The notes under the pieces are model-generated. The model ran no database searches and had not been told where the DNA came from. It saw only the letters and a list, made by a program, of their open reading frames with translations. Made by a program: the position numbers and the translations under genes. Of a stretch of 64,000 nt of DNA, positions 33,793 through 46,038 are shown piece by piece. The DNA comes from Dichotomocladium elegans (Eukaryota; Mucoromycota; Mucoromycetes; Mucorales; Lichtheimiaceae), in NCBI GenBank assembly GCA_025716815.1, contig JAIXMN010000006.1, positions 868,001 to 932,000 of the forward strand. The letters run 5' to 3'. Positions within the stretch are counted from its first letter, which is position 1, and each line of letters opens with the position of its first letter.

Positions 33793-35914
33793 CTAGTGTC
33801 CATGGCCGTCATCCTCGGGGTTTCCCTTTGGTGCAGGTGCAACTATTACATATTCATATAAGCCGGTGCATGCGAGTAAGGTATAAAGAAAAAGTGAGGT
33901 AAAACTAACCTTTGATCATATCGTCAATTCTCAAGATTGCAATAGCAGCCTCCGTTGCGCTCTTCAAAGACTTGATCTTGGAAATAGCAGGTTCCAAAAT
34001 GCCTGCAGCGAGGTTGTCACGCACAGTACCGTTGATGAGCTCAAGACCATAGTACTTCAGAGCGCGCTTGCGCTCATCTGCACCGTCGTTCAGCGCAGCA
34101 TTGTGGTAAGCTCGGAGCTTGGAAACAAGTTCGGTGGAATCCTTAGCAGCATTCACAGCAAGCGTTTTGGGAATGGTCAAGAGCGCATTAGCATATTCGG
34201 CAATGGCCAGCTGCTCGCGGGATCCCACACTGGTAGCAAAATTCTCGAGGTATATGCTCAGAGCAGATTCAACTGCACCGCCGCCGGGAACAACGCTGTT
34301 GCTCTCCAGCGTTCGTTTAACAACACAGAGGGAATCGTGCAACGCTCTTTCCATCTCATCAAGCATATAGTCGTTGGCACCTCGCAAGATAATCGAAGCC
34401 GAGTTCTGGATCTTGGTGCCTTTAACCAAGATACACTCATCATCGGAGATGCGCTCCTGAACAACTTCGTCAGCCTGGCCAAGGTAGGATGCCTCAAAGG
34501 TCTCCTCGCCCTCAAGGTTGGCAAGGGTGGATATGAATGTGGCTACGTGAATAAAGAATCACATCAATACAGACTCTGTTTCAACAATTCCTTATCGGGC
34601 TTACCTCCAGTGGCCTTGGCGATGCGCTTAAGATCCTCCTTCTTGCAGCGGCGGACAGCCATTGCACCGGCCTCAACAAAAAGCTTCAAGCACAGATCAT
34701 CAATACCCTTGGTGGTGAGAATGACGTTGGCACCGGTTGCTAGAATCTTCTGGATGCGTTCCGTAGTGATTTCAATTTCTCTGTAAGCCGCGTCCCCATC
34801 GCGTAAGTATTTTCGACAATAAATTCCATGCATCTTTTGTATACCTCTTGCGGATATCCTCGAGCTTATCCGGATCATCAACCACAATGTTGACACCCAA
34901 GTGCATGCGGGCCTTTTGCAAGTTCATGTCCAAACAAGCAATCTTTGCATTCTGGATGCGCGTTTTCATGGCTTGTGAGGCAACAGTGCAGTTGAGAGCG
35001 TAGCCGCGAACAAACATTGACTCGCGACCGGATTTGCCGTGGGCCTTGAGAATGTTGACCGCCTTGACAGGGTATTTCGTCTCACCGCGGACGTTGACAG
35101 CCTTGACGGCCAGCATGGCCTCGACAGCAAGATTGGCAAAGAAGTCTGAGTCACTATATTCATCCGTATATTTAGTTAAAAATGAACTTGGTTGGGCACA
35201 ACAAACGAACGAGTCATATAAATGGCAAGACTTACGAGCCAATGATCTTGCTGCTCATAGATGTCTTGGCCGCATTCACGAGACATTCCTTTCCAAGAGC
35301 ATCCACCTTGACCGCCATCTGATCTGCAATAAATTTGCAAGCGACCTTGGAGGCCAGACGGTAGCCGGTGATGATGGTGGTAGGATGGATCTTGTTCTTC
35401 ACGAGCTCATTGGCGCGCTTCAAGAGCTCGGCGGCGATGACGACAACGGATGTCGTGCCATCACCGACTTCGCGATCCTGTTGCTGAGCGAGTTCGACGA
35501 GAACTTTGCCTGCAGGGTGTTCAACCTCAAGGAGCTGAAGGATGGTTGCACCATCATTGCTGATCGTGACATCCTACGAACAAAATAAAAACACACGACC
35601 CATCAGATTCTCGATTTTTCCAGCGTAACTCACACGTCATCCAATCAGCCTATACATACACCAATTTCATCCACAAGCATCTTATCAAGACCAACGGGAC
35701 CAAGGGAGCTCTTGACGATATTGGCGATAGAAGCAGCAGCGAGCACTATGATGAATTCGACAGGAAATAAGCTCATTACTGCTCAGGGACGATGCACGAG
35801 CGAGAAGCGCTTGTGAATATGCGTATATGGTTTACCGTTGCTCGAGCGCACATCCTGACCCGTCGTGCGCTCTCCTCCGAGGAAGAGAGATGAGTTTCTG
35901 TCGCGCTGGAACAT
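33793..35914 (-). CDS. TCP1: T-complex protein 1 subunit alpha (CCT1/TCP1)
   Basis: Subunit of the cytosolic group II chaperonin that folds actin and tubulin. The ATG at 35914 gives [18 protein letters not shown], then [60 protein letters not shown] (ATP-binding GDGTT), [11 protein letters not shown], and later [17 protein letters not shown], all diagnostic of the alpha subunit. At least six exons; the last (33793-33842) is short, joined to the exon ending at 33910, and encodes [16 protein letters not shown], matching the acidic/His tail of CCT1. Length about 550 residues as usual for the family. Confidence 0.94.
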
Positions 35915-36937
35915 GTTGCAAGGCGGAAAGGGAAGGAAAAAAGAGAGAGTGTGTGGTGGTGGTGGAGTTAGGGAACAGAGGGAAAGAAAAAATGACAGAG
36001 AAACGTGTTTCTCACTTTGACTGGCTGGGCTTGTCACCCCGCCCAACATTTCCTCCCCTCTCCCCTCTCGCCGTGCGCGTGCTGCCATCTTACCCCCCTC
36101 CCAAATTTTGATAGAACTGGGACAGGCTGGTGGCTTATTCATCAGTGGCCACCTTCACATCCCCCCCAATCTGAATACTTCTCGCCCTCGTTCTGCCATT
36201 ACTTTTAAGCGTCCTTGGATATTCTATTTCTTATCTATCACACGTCCCAACGGAATATTTCTAGTTTCCATGTCGTAGAATGGTTTTGTTTCCTCGCTCT
36301 CTCTCTCTCTCTCTCACATCAGCAATGAGCCACTAACCGATCCATACAGAGTGACAACAGAAACCTCATTGCTGCCAAAGCAGACAGCACAGGCAAAGTA
36401 TTGGTTTCTCAACAAAGCATTCAAGGCGCTCGTTTTTTTTGTGTTTCATAGCCACGGAAATATCAACGGGAAATAAAGATACTGCAAAAACCAACAATGA
36501 GAGGAAAAGGCAACGCGATGGCCGTACATGTACGATGAGAACACGCTCATTCCTCGGACATTTATGCTATGAGACGGTGATACACGTGGATGAGTAAAAA
36601 AGAAAAAAAGTGCCATCATTTACCACATTGAATGGTATTACGTATTTCAAAAAGGGCAGGTGGGACAGAGCAGAGTAAAGGCCGTAAAAAACCTCAGTCC
36701 ACTACGTAAACTTGCATAGGGGCACACATACTGTACATAGAATGGTAATAGTGATGGTAGTTTCTTTATTATACAATCTTGAACAAAAGGTATGAAGTGA
36801 TGATGACGAATGTTTGTTCTTGTATGAAGCTAGATGAGACAGTTTACAACTTTGGGCGCGCAGTTGTACCTCTTTGAAGGGCGGCGATGGGGTTGTGTTG
36901 GATGAGACGTGTGTGTGGGAAAGAGAGATAATTGAAG
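35915..36937. other. intergenic, CCT1 promoter side
   Basis: About 1 kb with no gene. A CT run occupies about 36296-36315. The part near 35915 is the CCT1 promoter and leader; the part near 36937 is the malate dehydrogenase 3' region. Confidence 0.55.
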
Positions 36938-38228
36938 TTATTGGTATTCGACTCCCTTGATAATGCTGGCGGTGAGCTCAGGAACGCACGCAGCCAGGAG
37001 TTTCTGCTCGAATTCGTTGGTGGGGCCGATGGGATGAACCTTTCTGATACCCTCAGGGCCGAAGCTAACAGGCAAGGAAAAATATCCGAGATTCTCGCCA
37101 GTAGCATCCTTGACAGACCGGGCAGCGTCGGGGTCGGCGTCGAGGTTGATAAAGGTACATTCGGTGATATCTTTGGCGCCGTTGAAAGCAGCCTCCATCA
37201 TGTTGAGGACGAAGCGCGCACCAGCGTAGGCCATAGACAAAGTGGCGCTGCCGGCGCCTTCCTTAGCTTTGACAATCTCATCACCGCCGAACTGGATACG
37301 GCGGGTAACCTCGGTAATTTGCTCCTGGGAGAGCCGCCCAGTTCCCGCCACCTGCGACAGCAGAGGGAGAATGGTCACACCACTATGACCACCTACCACA
37401 GGCACATTCAAACTAGCCGCTTCAGCACCAATCAGCTCAGAAACAAAGGTGGATGCCCGGACAATATCCAAAGTCGTAACACCGAAGATTCTAAACAGGG
37501 GTTGCCGTTAATATAACAGGTAATCATTCCGAAGCGTAGGGTTTTTTTTTTTGCTCATTTTCTGGTTACCTCTTGGGGTCATAGACACCCTGCTTCTTGA
37601 AAGCCTCAACGACAACCGGAACAGTGGAGTTGACAGGGTTGGAGATGACGCAGATAAAGGCCTTGGGTGCAAATTGGGCAGCGGCGACGGCAAGACCGCG
37701 AACAATGCCAGCGTTAACCTTGAACAAATCGTCACGAGACATACCAGGCTTGCGCGGAACGCCAGCAGGGATGACAACTATAATTTTATTTGTTGGGGTT
37801 AGCGCCTCCTGAGATTATGTTTCATTGGGCTGTCACCCCCTTTTGTGTGGGCAAATCCACCGCTTCGGGCAGTAACAAACGGCGTTCCCAATTTTTTCCC
37901 GATAAGCGATCCTCTCTTACCGACATCCGAGCCCGTTATGGCCTTTTCAAGTTCACTGGGGCCCTTGTGGCCAGTCACCTTGGATTTCGTGTTGATATGG
38001 CTATGGGACGTATGCGCGTGTGTGTGAGACATTCATTCTATCTTACCCGCCTCTGGGAAGGAATCTCCCACGCGTTCCCGCATGGTAATACCTCAGGTCG
38101 GCGGCAACACCTGGAGTGTTGACAATATCATAGAGCGCCAAATGGGTGATAAGATGCGATTGCTTCAATAAAAGAGAGAGAGGCTGGCCGATACCACCAG
38201 CGGCACCGCATACACAGACTTTGACCAT
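36938..38228 (-). CDS. malate dehydrogenase (NAD-dependent)
   Basis: Interconverts malate and oxaloacetate. Exons 38092-38228, 37921-38000, 37570-37777 and 36938-37490 give 325 residues. [20 protein letters not shown] is the dinucleotide-binding start; [15 protein letters not shown] holds substrate-binding arginines; [22 protein letters not shown] and [12 protein letters not shown] (catalytic His) follow. No presequence is encoded and the C-terminus (KGVEYQ) is not a PTS1, so a cytosolic isoform is likely, although sequence style is that of the mitochondrial-type MDH subfamily. The ATG at 38228 directly precedes the conserved start. Confidence 0.94.
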
Positions 38229-39101
38229 TTGTTATATATAAAGAGTTGGGAGAAGAAAGTAGGAAGGAACTGTCGCGCCAGAATCGAAACAAAAAAATAC
38301 GGGCTTAATTTATAGTTCCGCCCACAATCTCTGACCCCGCAAAATTTGATCCCACCTTTTTTTTTTTTTTTTTGGGCATCTTGTGTGTGTGTGTGGGTTG
38401 ATGTAATCTTTTTGCCCAGGTCCCATGTGAAGTCACCTTCTTCCTTGTCCACCCCGACGATCCTATTCTTAACCCCTTATACTGCTTCAGCACCTGGATA
38501 TTTTAAGTTTCTCATATCCATTGGATAAAGCGGCGAAACGTCGCAGTTATTTCTGTGACATACTTGGAGACACTACGGAAGCCGGCATAACACTCTCGTT
38601 TCCGCTGTCGGACGTGGGCCATATAAGATGTTCGGTTTGTTGACAGCTCTTCTATGGCAACGTCTGGTGCAACACACTCTCGGTGCATATACAGATGCTG
38701 GAAGAGATCCTGCATACATCAACCCATCTGTAGGAGAGACCTGTTTATTACGCCTTCGACTGACGGCGTATACAACCGAAAAAGAAAACCAGGAATAGAT
38801 GCATAATTGAAGGAGCGCAAAGGATGAGGATATCTTTGCATGTTCCATGTGATAAAAGATGACCTGTGAGAACGCCTCTTCTCCAGGATGCCATGTTCTC
38901 ACGCCCCAATTACTGTTGCTCATCAATGCACGGACCCCTTTCTCCTTTCCTATATCGCATATAGAAAATACGCCAATGCGCCCATTCAGGTGCTTAAAAC
39001 GCAGTACATCAAAGATGCTGTGTAGAAGAAGAACTATGTTACAATAAATAGCTTAATTGCTTGGTATATATTTCTATCTCAAAAACTTGTTTTCTGATTT
39101 A
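38229..39101. other. intergenic, no gene recognised
   Basis: MDH promoter side with a T run at 38358-38374 and GT repeat at 38382-38395. The minus-strand frames at 38512-38926 have no recognisable domain. NAA50 3' sequence lies at the right end. Confidence 0.5.
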
Positions 39102-39755
39102 TCACAAACGCTGTGCATTGGCCTTGTGCAGGATGAAGGCGTCTCTCGGTTCGATATCGCGGTAGTAGTTTGCTTGGATGCCTTTGATCTCAAAACCGTG
39201 TTTCTTGTAGAATCGTAACGCTGTTTCGTTTGAGATTTGAACATGCAGGTAAATATACGTCAGATTGGGGTCCTTTGATATTTCATTGAGAACGTGTTTC
39301 AAAAGCTGACTTCCTAGATAGACAATACCAACTGATGTGAGACGCCTCCTTACATTTTATCAGGATAAAAAAATAAACTATCCTATGGGACATCGCCTGG
39401 TTACCTAATCCTAGATGCCGGTATGTCTTGAGCACCCCAAGTGTCATGATATACGCGCGCGTATTATTGAACTCCCTACGACAGCAGACGGCACCTACGC
39501 ACATACCATCATAGTATGCTAATTTTTATTGTCCTTAGCGTTTCTTCAAAAAAAAAAAAAAGGAACAGTAAAAAGAATATAATGCTTCCTACCGATCTTC
39601 GCCAATTTACCAACATTTAGGACATCGTGATAGAACATGTCACTGTACTTTACAGGAAAAAGCAACATATGCATCGCTCGAAGTTGGCTAACATTCTCCG
39701 CTGTGACATCCACAAGCGAAACGTGATCGTCTAATGACGTTAGGGATGGTGACAT
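39102..39755 (-). CDS. N-alpha-acetyltransferase 50 (NAA50)-like
   Basis: GNAT-fold acetyltransferase of the NatE type, acting on N-terminal Met of nascent proteins or on lysines. Exons 39593-39755, 39405-39518 and 39102-39313 give 162 residues, the size of human NAA50. Landmarks: LFPVKYSDMFYHDVL (the FPV.Y..KFY-like peptide-binding loop), YIMTLGVLKTYRHLGLGSQL (acetyl-CoA loop RxxGxG-like, here RHLGLG), IYLHVQISNETALRFYKKHG and NYYRDIEPRDAF, all NAA50 signatures. Well supported. Confidence 0.92.
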
Positions 39756-41644
39756 GTACAATTGTATAATGAAGGGAGGCCGGTGTGGAAAGAAGGCCCA
39801 CAGGAGAGCTGGCTGTGGTTGGAATCCCTTTGCCCCACCCCAACCCCTCTCCTCCAATTAAAATGAAACCACAAAACCCCATCGGATCAAGACAAACCAC
39901 CTATCACTACGTGCTGCTCTTTTTGGGCCTCTCCAGAAATGATCCCCCATTATAACCCGCCTTTTTTCGATTCAGCTCTGCTATGGTAACGAATCCTCGG
40001 TCTACTAGCGGGAGGATAAATCGCTGTTTCGCATAACGTTTTCAGATTGATATTAGCTCCTATATTTTTCTTTGCCAATAAGAATATAGCAGATAAAGCA
40101 ATTTGTCGTTGTTCGGTATCCACGCGTAAACAATATAACACGCGAAAGCATATTCCTGCATTGCATCGCCTAGAGGAAACAGGGGATTGACGCGGAGGAT
40201 ACAGAATAAGCAATTACTGACGCATTATGCTTTCTTCAGCTAGCGATTGCGATGACGTCGCGATTATGTTAAGATGAATTATCAAGCCGTTCGATTTTAC
40301 TCTACACGGTAGGCTCAGATCACTGTTGTTTAGGAGAGGAGGAAATCCGCTCATCAGTCTTCTTCGTTTTCTAGAACATCAAAGACCTTTTGTACACTGC
40401 GTCCTGATCGGACCTCCCAATCGTATCTTCGATAGAGTCAACATCTCATCAACTTGAGTATACACAGTCTGTTGTGTTCTAGCGCACATTCTCCTTGTTT
40501 CCGCCTGCACATTGCTCGAAGAACAAATCATTGTGATATTCCTTTGTCCGGTGAATATATCAGAGGGTCGAAGAGAGATACAGGGCTGAAAATGGAATTT
40601 ACAACATAGACGTCAAGCAGTTACCGTCGCGCTTTCCCTGACCACCACCGTCGCATGCACTTGTCTGCGCATCTCATGTGTTTATTGAGATCAAGTTCGC
40701 CGAAAGGCAGGTTCCTTCTACAGCACAGTATGGGAGTTCTATCTTCTCCGCCTCCACCACCCAGATTCATATCAAAAATGTATAAGTCGACATTTCTTCG
40801 TTTATGCTCATTATCTGACAAGGGATCTTATGTCGGAAACAATAAAGGACTGGCACAGGGTCGGCAATACCACAGACACTGCCCATCGATTTCCCTTTTT
40901 ACATCGCTCAGTTCACTATACTGAAGCTGACAACACAACATAGTAAAAGGAATCCTGCGTCCAAGTAGCATTGTAACCCTTGGTAGTGCAGCGACCAGTA
41001 TAAATAGTAATGACCAAAGCACGTCATGATTCGTAGGGATAATGAAAATCAATAAATTAGTGTTCACCAAGATGATCCTCTCGTCTGATTATATTTTTTT
41101 TTCTTCTATCAGCACACATAAGTTACCTCTCATCATCACAGCTAGGAGGCAAAACCGATTAGCCGGCTTCTTGACATGGATCATTAAGTCAGGGGCGATA
41201 GTAGGTAGACAAGAAAGGGTGTTCAAAAAAGAGCTTGATCTGTACAATAGCATGCGTGGACATATTAGCTATCAAATAAAATTACAGACATGCAAAACAG
41301 ACGATACAAACATCCCCCCCCAAAGCGCTGCCGGATTACCCTCTGTACTTTACAGAAAAGGCCTGTCTCGTGTAGTTGGCTTTATTATACCTGGAGCATC
41401 ATTATAACAATCTTGTAAGAAAAATAAACGTAGCGCACAGGCGCACATCAACTTGATGTTACCTCGTCTTAGAGGCAATGGAACATTTCGAAATAGGAGA
41501 CAGTACAGGATGTTCATCCTATTTCTCTCCTCCCGTTGGATACGAGGGTTCCCCTTTCTGTCTTTCTTTTTCTCTCTTTTTTTCCCATTTTTTCCCTTTT
41601 TATTGCCATCATCGCTATTATCATCATCTTGTTTGGATTGCTCC
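39756..41644. other. 1.9-kb stretch without recognised gene
   Basis: The NAA50 promoter is near 39756. Open frames here (for example 41042-41407 plus) look random. A CRE-like TGACGTCG core sits near 40253. No transposon or RNA gene was recognised. Confidence 0.5.
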
Positions 41645-42676
41645 ATGAAGCTTTCTCGTATTAGCAACGTATTGATCCTCACTGCCTTGCTTGTTGGAGT
41701 ACAGGAGGTTGAATCGCAGCTTAACGATATTTTGGGGTTGACATCCACTTCAGGTGGACAGCCACCAACAGCCGTTGCTGGTGCACCTTCTGCGCCATCG
41801 CCTCTACCCACAGCAACAGCTGATCCGATCGTATCCACTGTACCAGCAGCAGGGCCCACCAGCGAAGCAGCCCAACCTTCTGCATCTGCATCTGCTGCTG
41901 CTTCTTCTTCTTCTCTTCCTTCTCCTTCGCCTGGTACAAACCAGGGAGAAGCACCAAACGGTGCATCGAATCCACAACCAAGCACGTCGTCCTCCGAAAA
42001 CAAAAAGCGCCCTACGAGCAGTAGTAGTAGCAGCAGCAGCAGCAGTGCTGCGGGTGGGGCAAAACCGCAGCATTCGGGCAAAAGCAGTAGCGGCGGCAAT
42101 GGCAATGCAAGTGGTGATGAAACAGCAGCAGACGTGTCACCCGTAGATGATAATGGGTCGCAGCAACAAGAAAAGGGCAACTCCGGGAAAGAAAGGATTG
42201 GCATGGTGGCTGGCTCTATCGTGGGTGGTTTAGGTAAGATGAAGAAGAAGACTTTGTCAATTTCTGGCGCTTCTTTGCTATTCCTGCTCTAAGTAAGTTA
42301 CTTTACAATCATGGCAACAGTATGTATAGCCCTTCTCGGAGGCCTGTTGACATGGCTTAACCGTCGCGGCGGATGCACCAGTCCCCGGCGGCGACGGTAC
42401 AACGCCGACCAGTCAAATGCAATTCCAGATGAATTTTCGATACCGATGCATGATGCCCGCCGCTACATACAGCCTCCATCGGCCCAAGGCTATGTCAGTC
42501 TTCAGGATCCGCCAGTGTCCTTGCCACATCAGCAAAATCAGCAGCAATACCAGCAGCAACAACAACAACAGCAGCAGCAGCAGTACCACCAGCACCAGCT
42601 TCATGATCCAATATGGGATTATAAGCCGAATGAACTCTATTATACAGGACCTGGCCAAAAGCCCAATGTACCATAA
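41645..42676 (+). CDS. secreted/single-pass Ser-rich membrane protein
   Basis: Predicted type I membrane protein of 314 residues; exons 41645-42233 and 42321-42676. A signal peptide (MKLSRISNVLILTALLVGVQ) is followed by a Ser/Pro/Thr/Ala-rich ectodomain likely to be O-glycosylated, with runs of Ser (about 130-140). The membrane helix VAGSIVGGLVCIALLGGLL spans the intron and contains small-residue GxxxG spacing, then a basic stop-transfer stretch (NRRGGCTSPRRRR), and a cytosolic tail with a Gln run and a Tyr-rich end. The layout is like Wsc/Mid2-type wall sensors, but no WSC domain is present, so this is only an analogy. An upstream in-frame ATG at 41459 gives a poorer leader. Confidence 0.7.
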
Positions 42677-44587
42677 CGGACGCTTGTCTCGATAGCAGCC
42701 ATGCGACATACAATAGTAGTAATAGTAGTAGTAATAGTAATGATATAGACTATTTTAAAAAGCCCAAAAGTCGCGCCCTTTCGGTCTGGAATTGCAGGAT
42801 TACCATAAGCCCTCCATCCCGAGTATGATGGTAAATCAGATATCGCATAAACGGGAAAAGATGCTCCACACAAAATCTAAGCGATGCCTATATGTTTTAA
42901 CTCTCGTTCTTCGCACATTTGAATTGTGCAAGGGATCTATGCGTTTTACCTTGCACAAATGGACAGGGATCAACATGTTTGACTTTGAACGTATGGACAA
43001 TGTTCATCAATGAGGGAGACTTTCTCTCTCTCTCTCTCTCTCTTTCCCCCTTTTTGATTCATTTGTTTGTACCCACGCAGACTATCTGTCGCACATGGTG
43101 CGGGTGTAACCTTGAGCTTCTTGCTACGTACACATGTCCCTGAGCGAAAGGACGCAGCTACTGAGATGAAAAAGCAAATAAACAAACGTTCAAAATCAAA
43201 CTTTCAAGATGCCGTTCGAGAGGATACTGAAAGCCGTGATGGGCGTTGCAATACAAAATACAGAGAAACATTGAAAATGAACGTAAAGTTCGTTTTCATC
43301 TGCCTGCTCTCAATGCAGAGCATAAGGATGCTATATTAGGATGTGCTAATGGTAATCCAGCCATTGTTCTAGAACATCTTATGGAACAACTACTCAAGAG
43401 ATCTGAAGTGCATCTCAATGCACCCGGTATAAGCCTGTTATTTTTCTCGATTTCAGCTAGTTGACATGTCTGGTGTGGAAACAGTGCAAAAACAAAATGG
43501 GCATTAATCCTACGACTTAACCCTGGTAGCACCATGGAATGTAACTTGACGGATCAATTCGAAGCTTCAGAAACAAATAGGAAAAAAAGATAGCTGGACA
43601 TGATTTTAGCTTTCTCGCGTACAATCATGGGAATGGATAAATATGGACATGTTCCTGGAGTCTGGCAAAAAAAAAAAAATGACAGCAGTGGGAAGACCAG
43701 TGAAACGCGACACAAGCACTTTTTTTTTTTTTTTGGTTGACTAACAGAGGAGATCGGACCGAGGCAATCAACCATTCACCCTCTGCTTGTCGCCGAAAGA
43801 GTGTTTTCGTAAAAGAAAAAAAAATGCCTGATCCAACCTGATAGCTAGGTTAGAATGAATAGACATGCTGCAGATATGCGTTATTTGCTGGCATGAGGCG
43901 GCGCTATCCGCATTGGAACTCTTATTGGTTGCCACCACAAGTATGGTACGTCAAGCGACGCGTACAATAGAACCCGTTTTCATGCTGATTTCGCGCTGCG
44001 CACCATCTCTTGCATCCATGGCACGGTCACGCACGCACGCACCCTCCCATCGCACTTATATTGCAAAGCTTACCAAAGGCGGCCAAAGCGCAACGAATAT
44101 ACAAAAGTCCAATGAGAACATAGAGAGCGCTACAAAGGCTTATAGAAAAGCCTAGCTGAGTAGTAGAAAGATGGAACGACATACGATTTGGTCTTATGGA
44201 TCCACGCAGGTTGATTTCCTATATCATGTCTGTATACACAAGGGCGGCTATAGATGGTCTTGAACTCCCTCGCGACGCGATAGCTGGCCTGGCCATGGGT
44301 AATATACCTCTTGCAAGTTATCGCATTGCTGTTGCTCTTATCTGTCTCCTGCCAACGACCCATCCCTTTTTATCCGCATTGTGCTGTCATTGTTCTTCGG
44401 CTATTCCTTCTTTTCCGTCGGTCATGCCCGATCGCTGCTATTGCACCATTCCTTCCTGTCCTTCTCTCACCCCATCGTCCAACCATCATCGTGAGGGGGA
44501 GGAAGGGACAACACTTTTGTTAAACCGGCGGTGATTTATTTTCTGGGGAGTTAAAAATTTTGACATGTTGCACAAAACGTCATGCTA
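42677..44587. other. 1.9-kb stretch without recognised gene
   Basis: Contains TAG/TAA triplet repeats after the membrane-protein gene (42712-42750), a CT run at 43021-43042 and A and T runs near 43668 and 43720. Small frames at 43865-44155 and 44196-44534 have no domain I know. Confidence 0.5.
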
Positions 44588-45905
44588 TTATTTCACTTCC
44601 TCTCCAAGCTTGACGTCCTTGAGCACCAGGACAAGGGGGACATGATCGCTTGCACCCCATGCCTCTTGTCGGATCTCACTCTCAACCACCTTATCCATCA
44701 GATCAGGAGTCACGACAAAATAATCCAGACGCCATCCAATGCGTTTCACGCGGCACTGGAAGCGATACGAGTAATAGGTATAGTGGCCCTTCGTCTCCGG
44801 ATGGAGATGGCGCCATGTATCAATCAGGCCGGGCAGACCGTCGTCAGAGGGCGCAAGGACCTTGGAAAAGTCTGTGCGTTCTTCAATTGTAAAGCCAGCG
44901 GATCTGTGTGAGAGAGAAAGGAAGACTTTTTGGTGAGCGTTTGACTGCGCGCAAATGCGAATGTGAAGGGCGCACACCTCTCGTTTGTATCAGGTCGAGC
45001 CAGATCATCGCGTGTATGGGCGACATTGAGGTCACTATGGGGTGAGGAGATGAAAAGATTTGCATGGTTTCGTGTGCGTTCCCTCTTCCTGGTTAACTAA
45101 CTAACCCTGCCCAGATGACCGATTTGCCTTCCCTTTGGAGCGATCGGATATAGCTTTCCATGTGCCGATTAAAGATCTGACGCGGCTCAAGTCGCACGAG
45201 CTTATCGCCAGCATTGGGTACGTAGCAGCCGATTAGGACAAAGGATGGGTAAAACACAGAGATGACGCGGCCTCGCGAGCCATTGGCATGGTCTGGAAGT
45301 CCATAAGACACCTTCTCGGGCTTGACTTTTGCGAAAATAGCAGTGCCAGCTAAGTTCATTATAACAGAAAGAGACAGATGCATGGATCACGTACGCGTAC
45401 ATGAATGAGGATAAGTTTTTTTCTTTTACGCCCGCCCCTCCCATAGGAAGCCTCACATGCGCATAACCAATAACGTACAATAGCCCTTCTTTTCGTCGTG
45501 AGCCCAGTAGCGGTATTTGTACACCTTGTCATCTACAGCCGTTGACAGCGGCTCGTTGACCTTGGTCTCCTGAAGGCATACGATATCGGCGTCTTCCGCC
45601 TCAATATATCTCTTGAACCCCTTCTTGATGCTCGCATTGAGGCCCGACACATTGTACGACGCGATCTTCACTGAGCCCTCGGGTGTCTTTGGAAATGACA
45701 GTGTTTCAGGAAAGAGCGTGTTGTTGGGTACCGAAGGGTCGAAAGGTTCCCAGGTCTTTCCCTTCTTCGTTTTAGGAGTAGCTATAACTCTCGCCTCTCC
45801 ATTGCCAATCTCAGTCGCTAATTTTCGCTTAGGCGGCATGCTAAAGGCGCGTTGGTGCCGAACAAGAAGGGCAGGTTGAATACCAACGCGGAGCAACGAG
45901 ATCAT
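44588..45905 (-). CDS. AP endonuclease, ExoIII/APE1 family
   Basis: Base-excision-repair endonuclease cutting at abasic sites. Exons 45479-45905, 45106-45349, 44978-45034 and 44588-44903 give 347 residues. Catalytic and metal motifs: VKIASYNVSGLNA, IVCLQETKV (metal-binding Glu), KKGYSGTAIFAK, GCYVPNAGDKL, VIWAGDLNVAH (Asp/Asn), RLDYFVVTPDL and the C-terminal GASDHVPLVL (catalytic Asp-His). The first 22 residues (ISLLRVGIQPALLVRHQRAF) look like a mitochondrial presequence and end just before a second Met at 45839 that starts MPPKRKLATE, a nuclear-localisation-like sequence. It is head-to-head with the MFAP1 gene, 133 bp apart. Confidence 0.93.
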
Positions 45906-46038
45906 TTTTTTCAAAATTTTCGTGTGGGGGGGAGGCGGCTACGAAGTGGGAGGAGCGCATATGGATGGGTGGGTTGGTCCACCTACCCGCTTTCTCTCTC
46001 TCCCTAATTTTTTTTTTTTTACTTCGCCCCAATACGAA
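45906..46038. promoter_or_regulatory. compact bidirectional promoter, AP endonuclease / MFAP1
   Basis: Only 133 bp lie between the two divergent start codons, so the core promoters and leaders of both genes must share or overlap this interval. It holds G-rich and T-rich runs (45924-45935, 46008-46020) but no clear TATA box. Confidence 0.6.

Noticed and set aside
40245..40270. CRE-like TGACGTCG core with flanking GCGAT repeats
   Set aside because: A single short site far from any clear promoter; such 8-mers are expected by chance.
41350..42204. Minus-strand frame of 284 codons
   Set aside because: Antisense of the Ser-rich membrane-protein gene; the plus strand has a signal peptide, a correct intron and a membrane helix.
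43865..44534. Two plus-strand frames of about 100 codons
   Set aside because: No domain, no plausible intron joining them, composition like random sequence.
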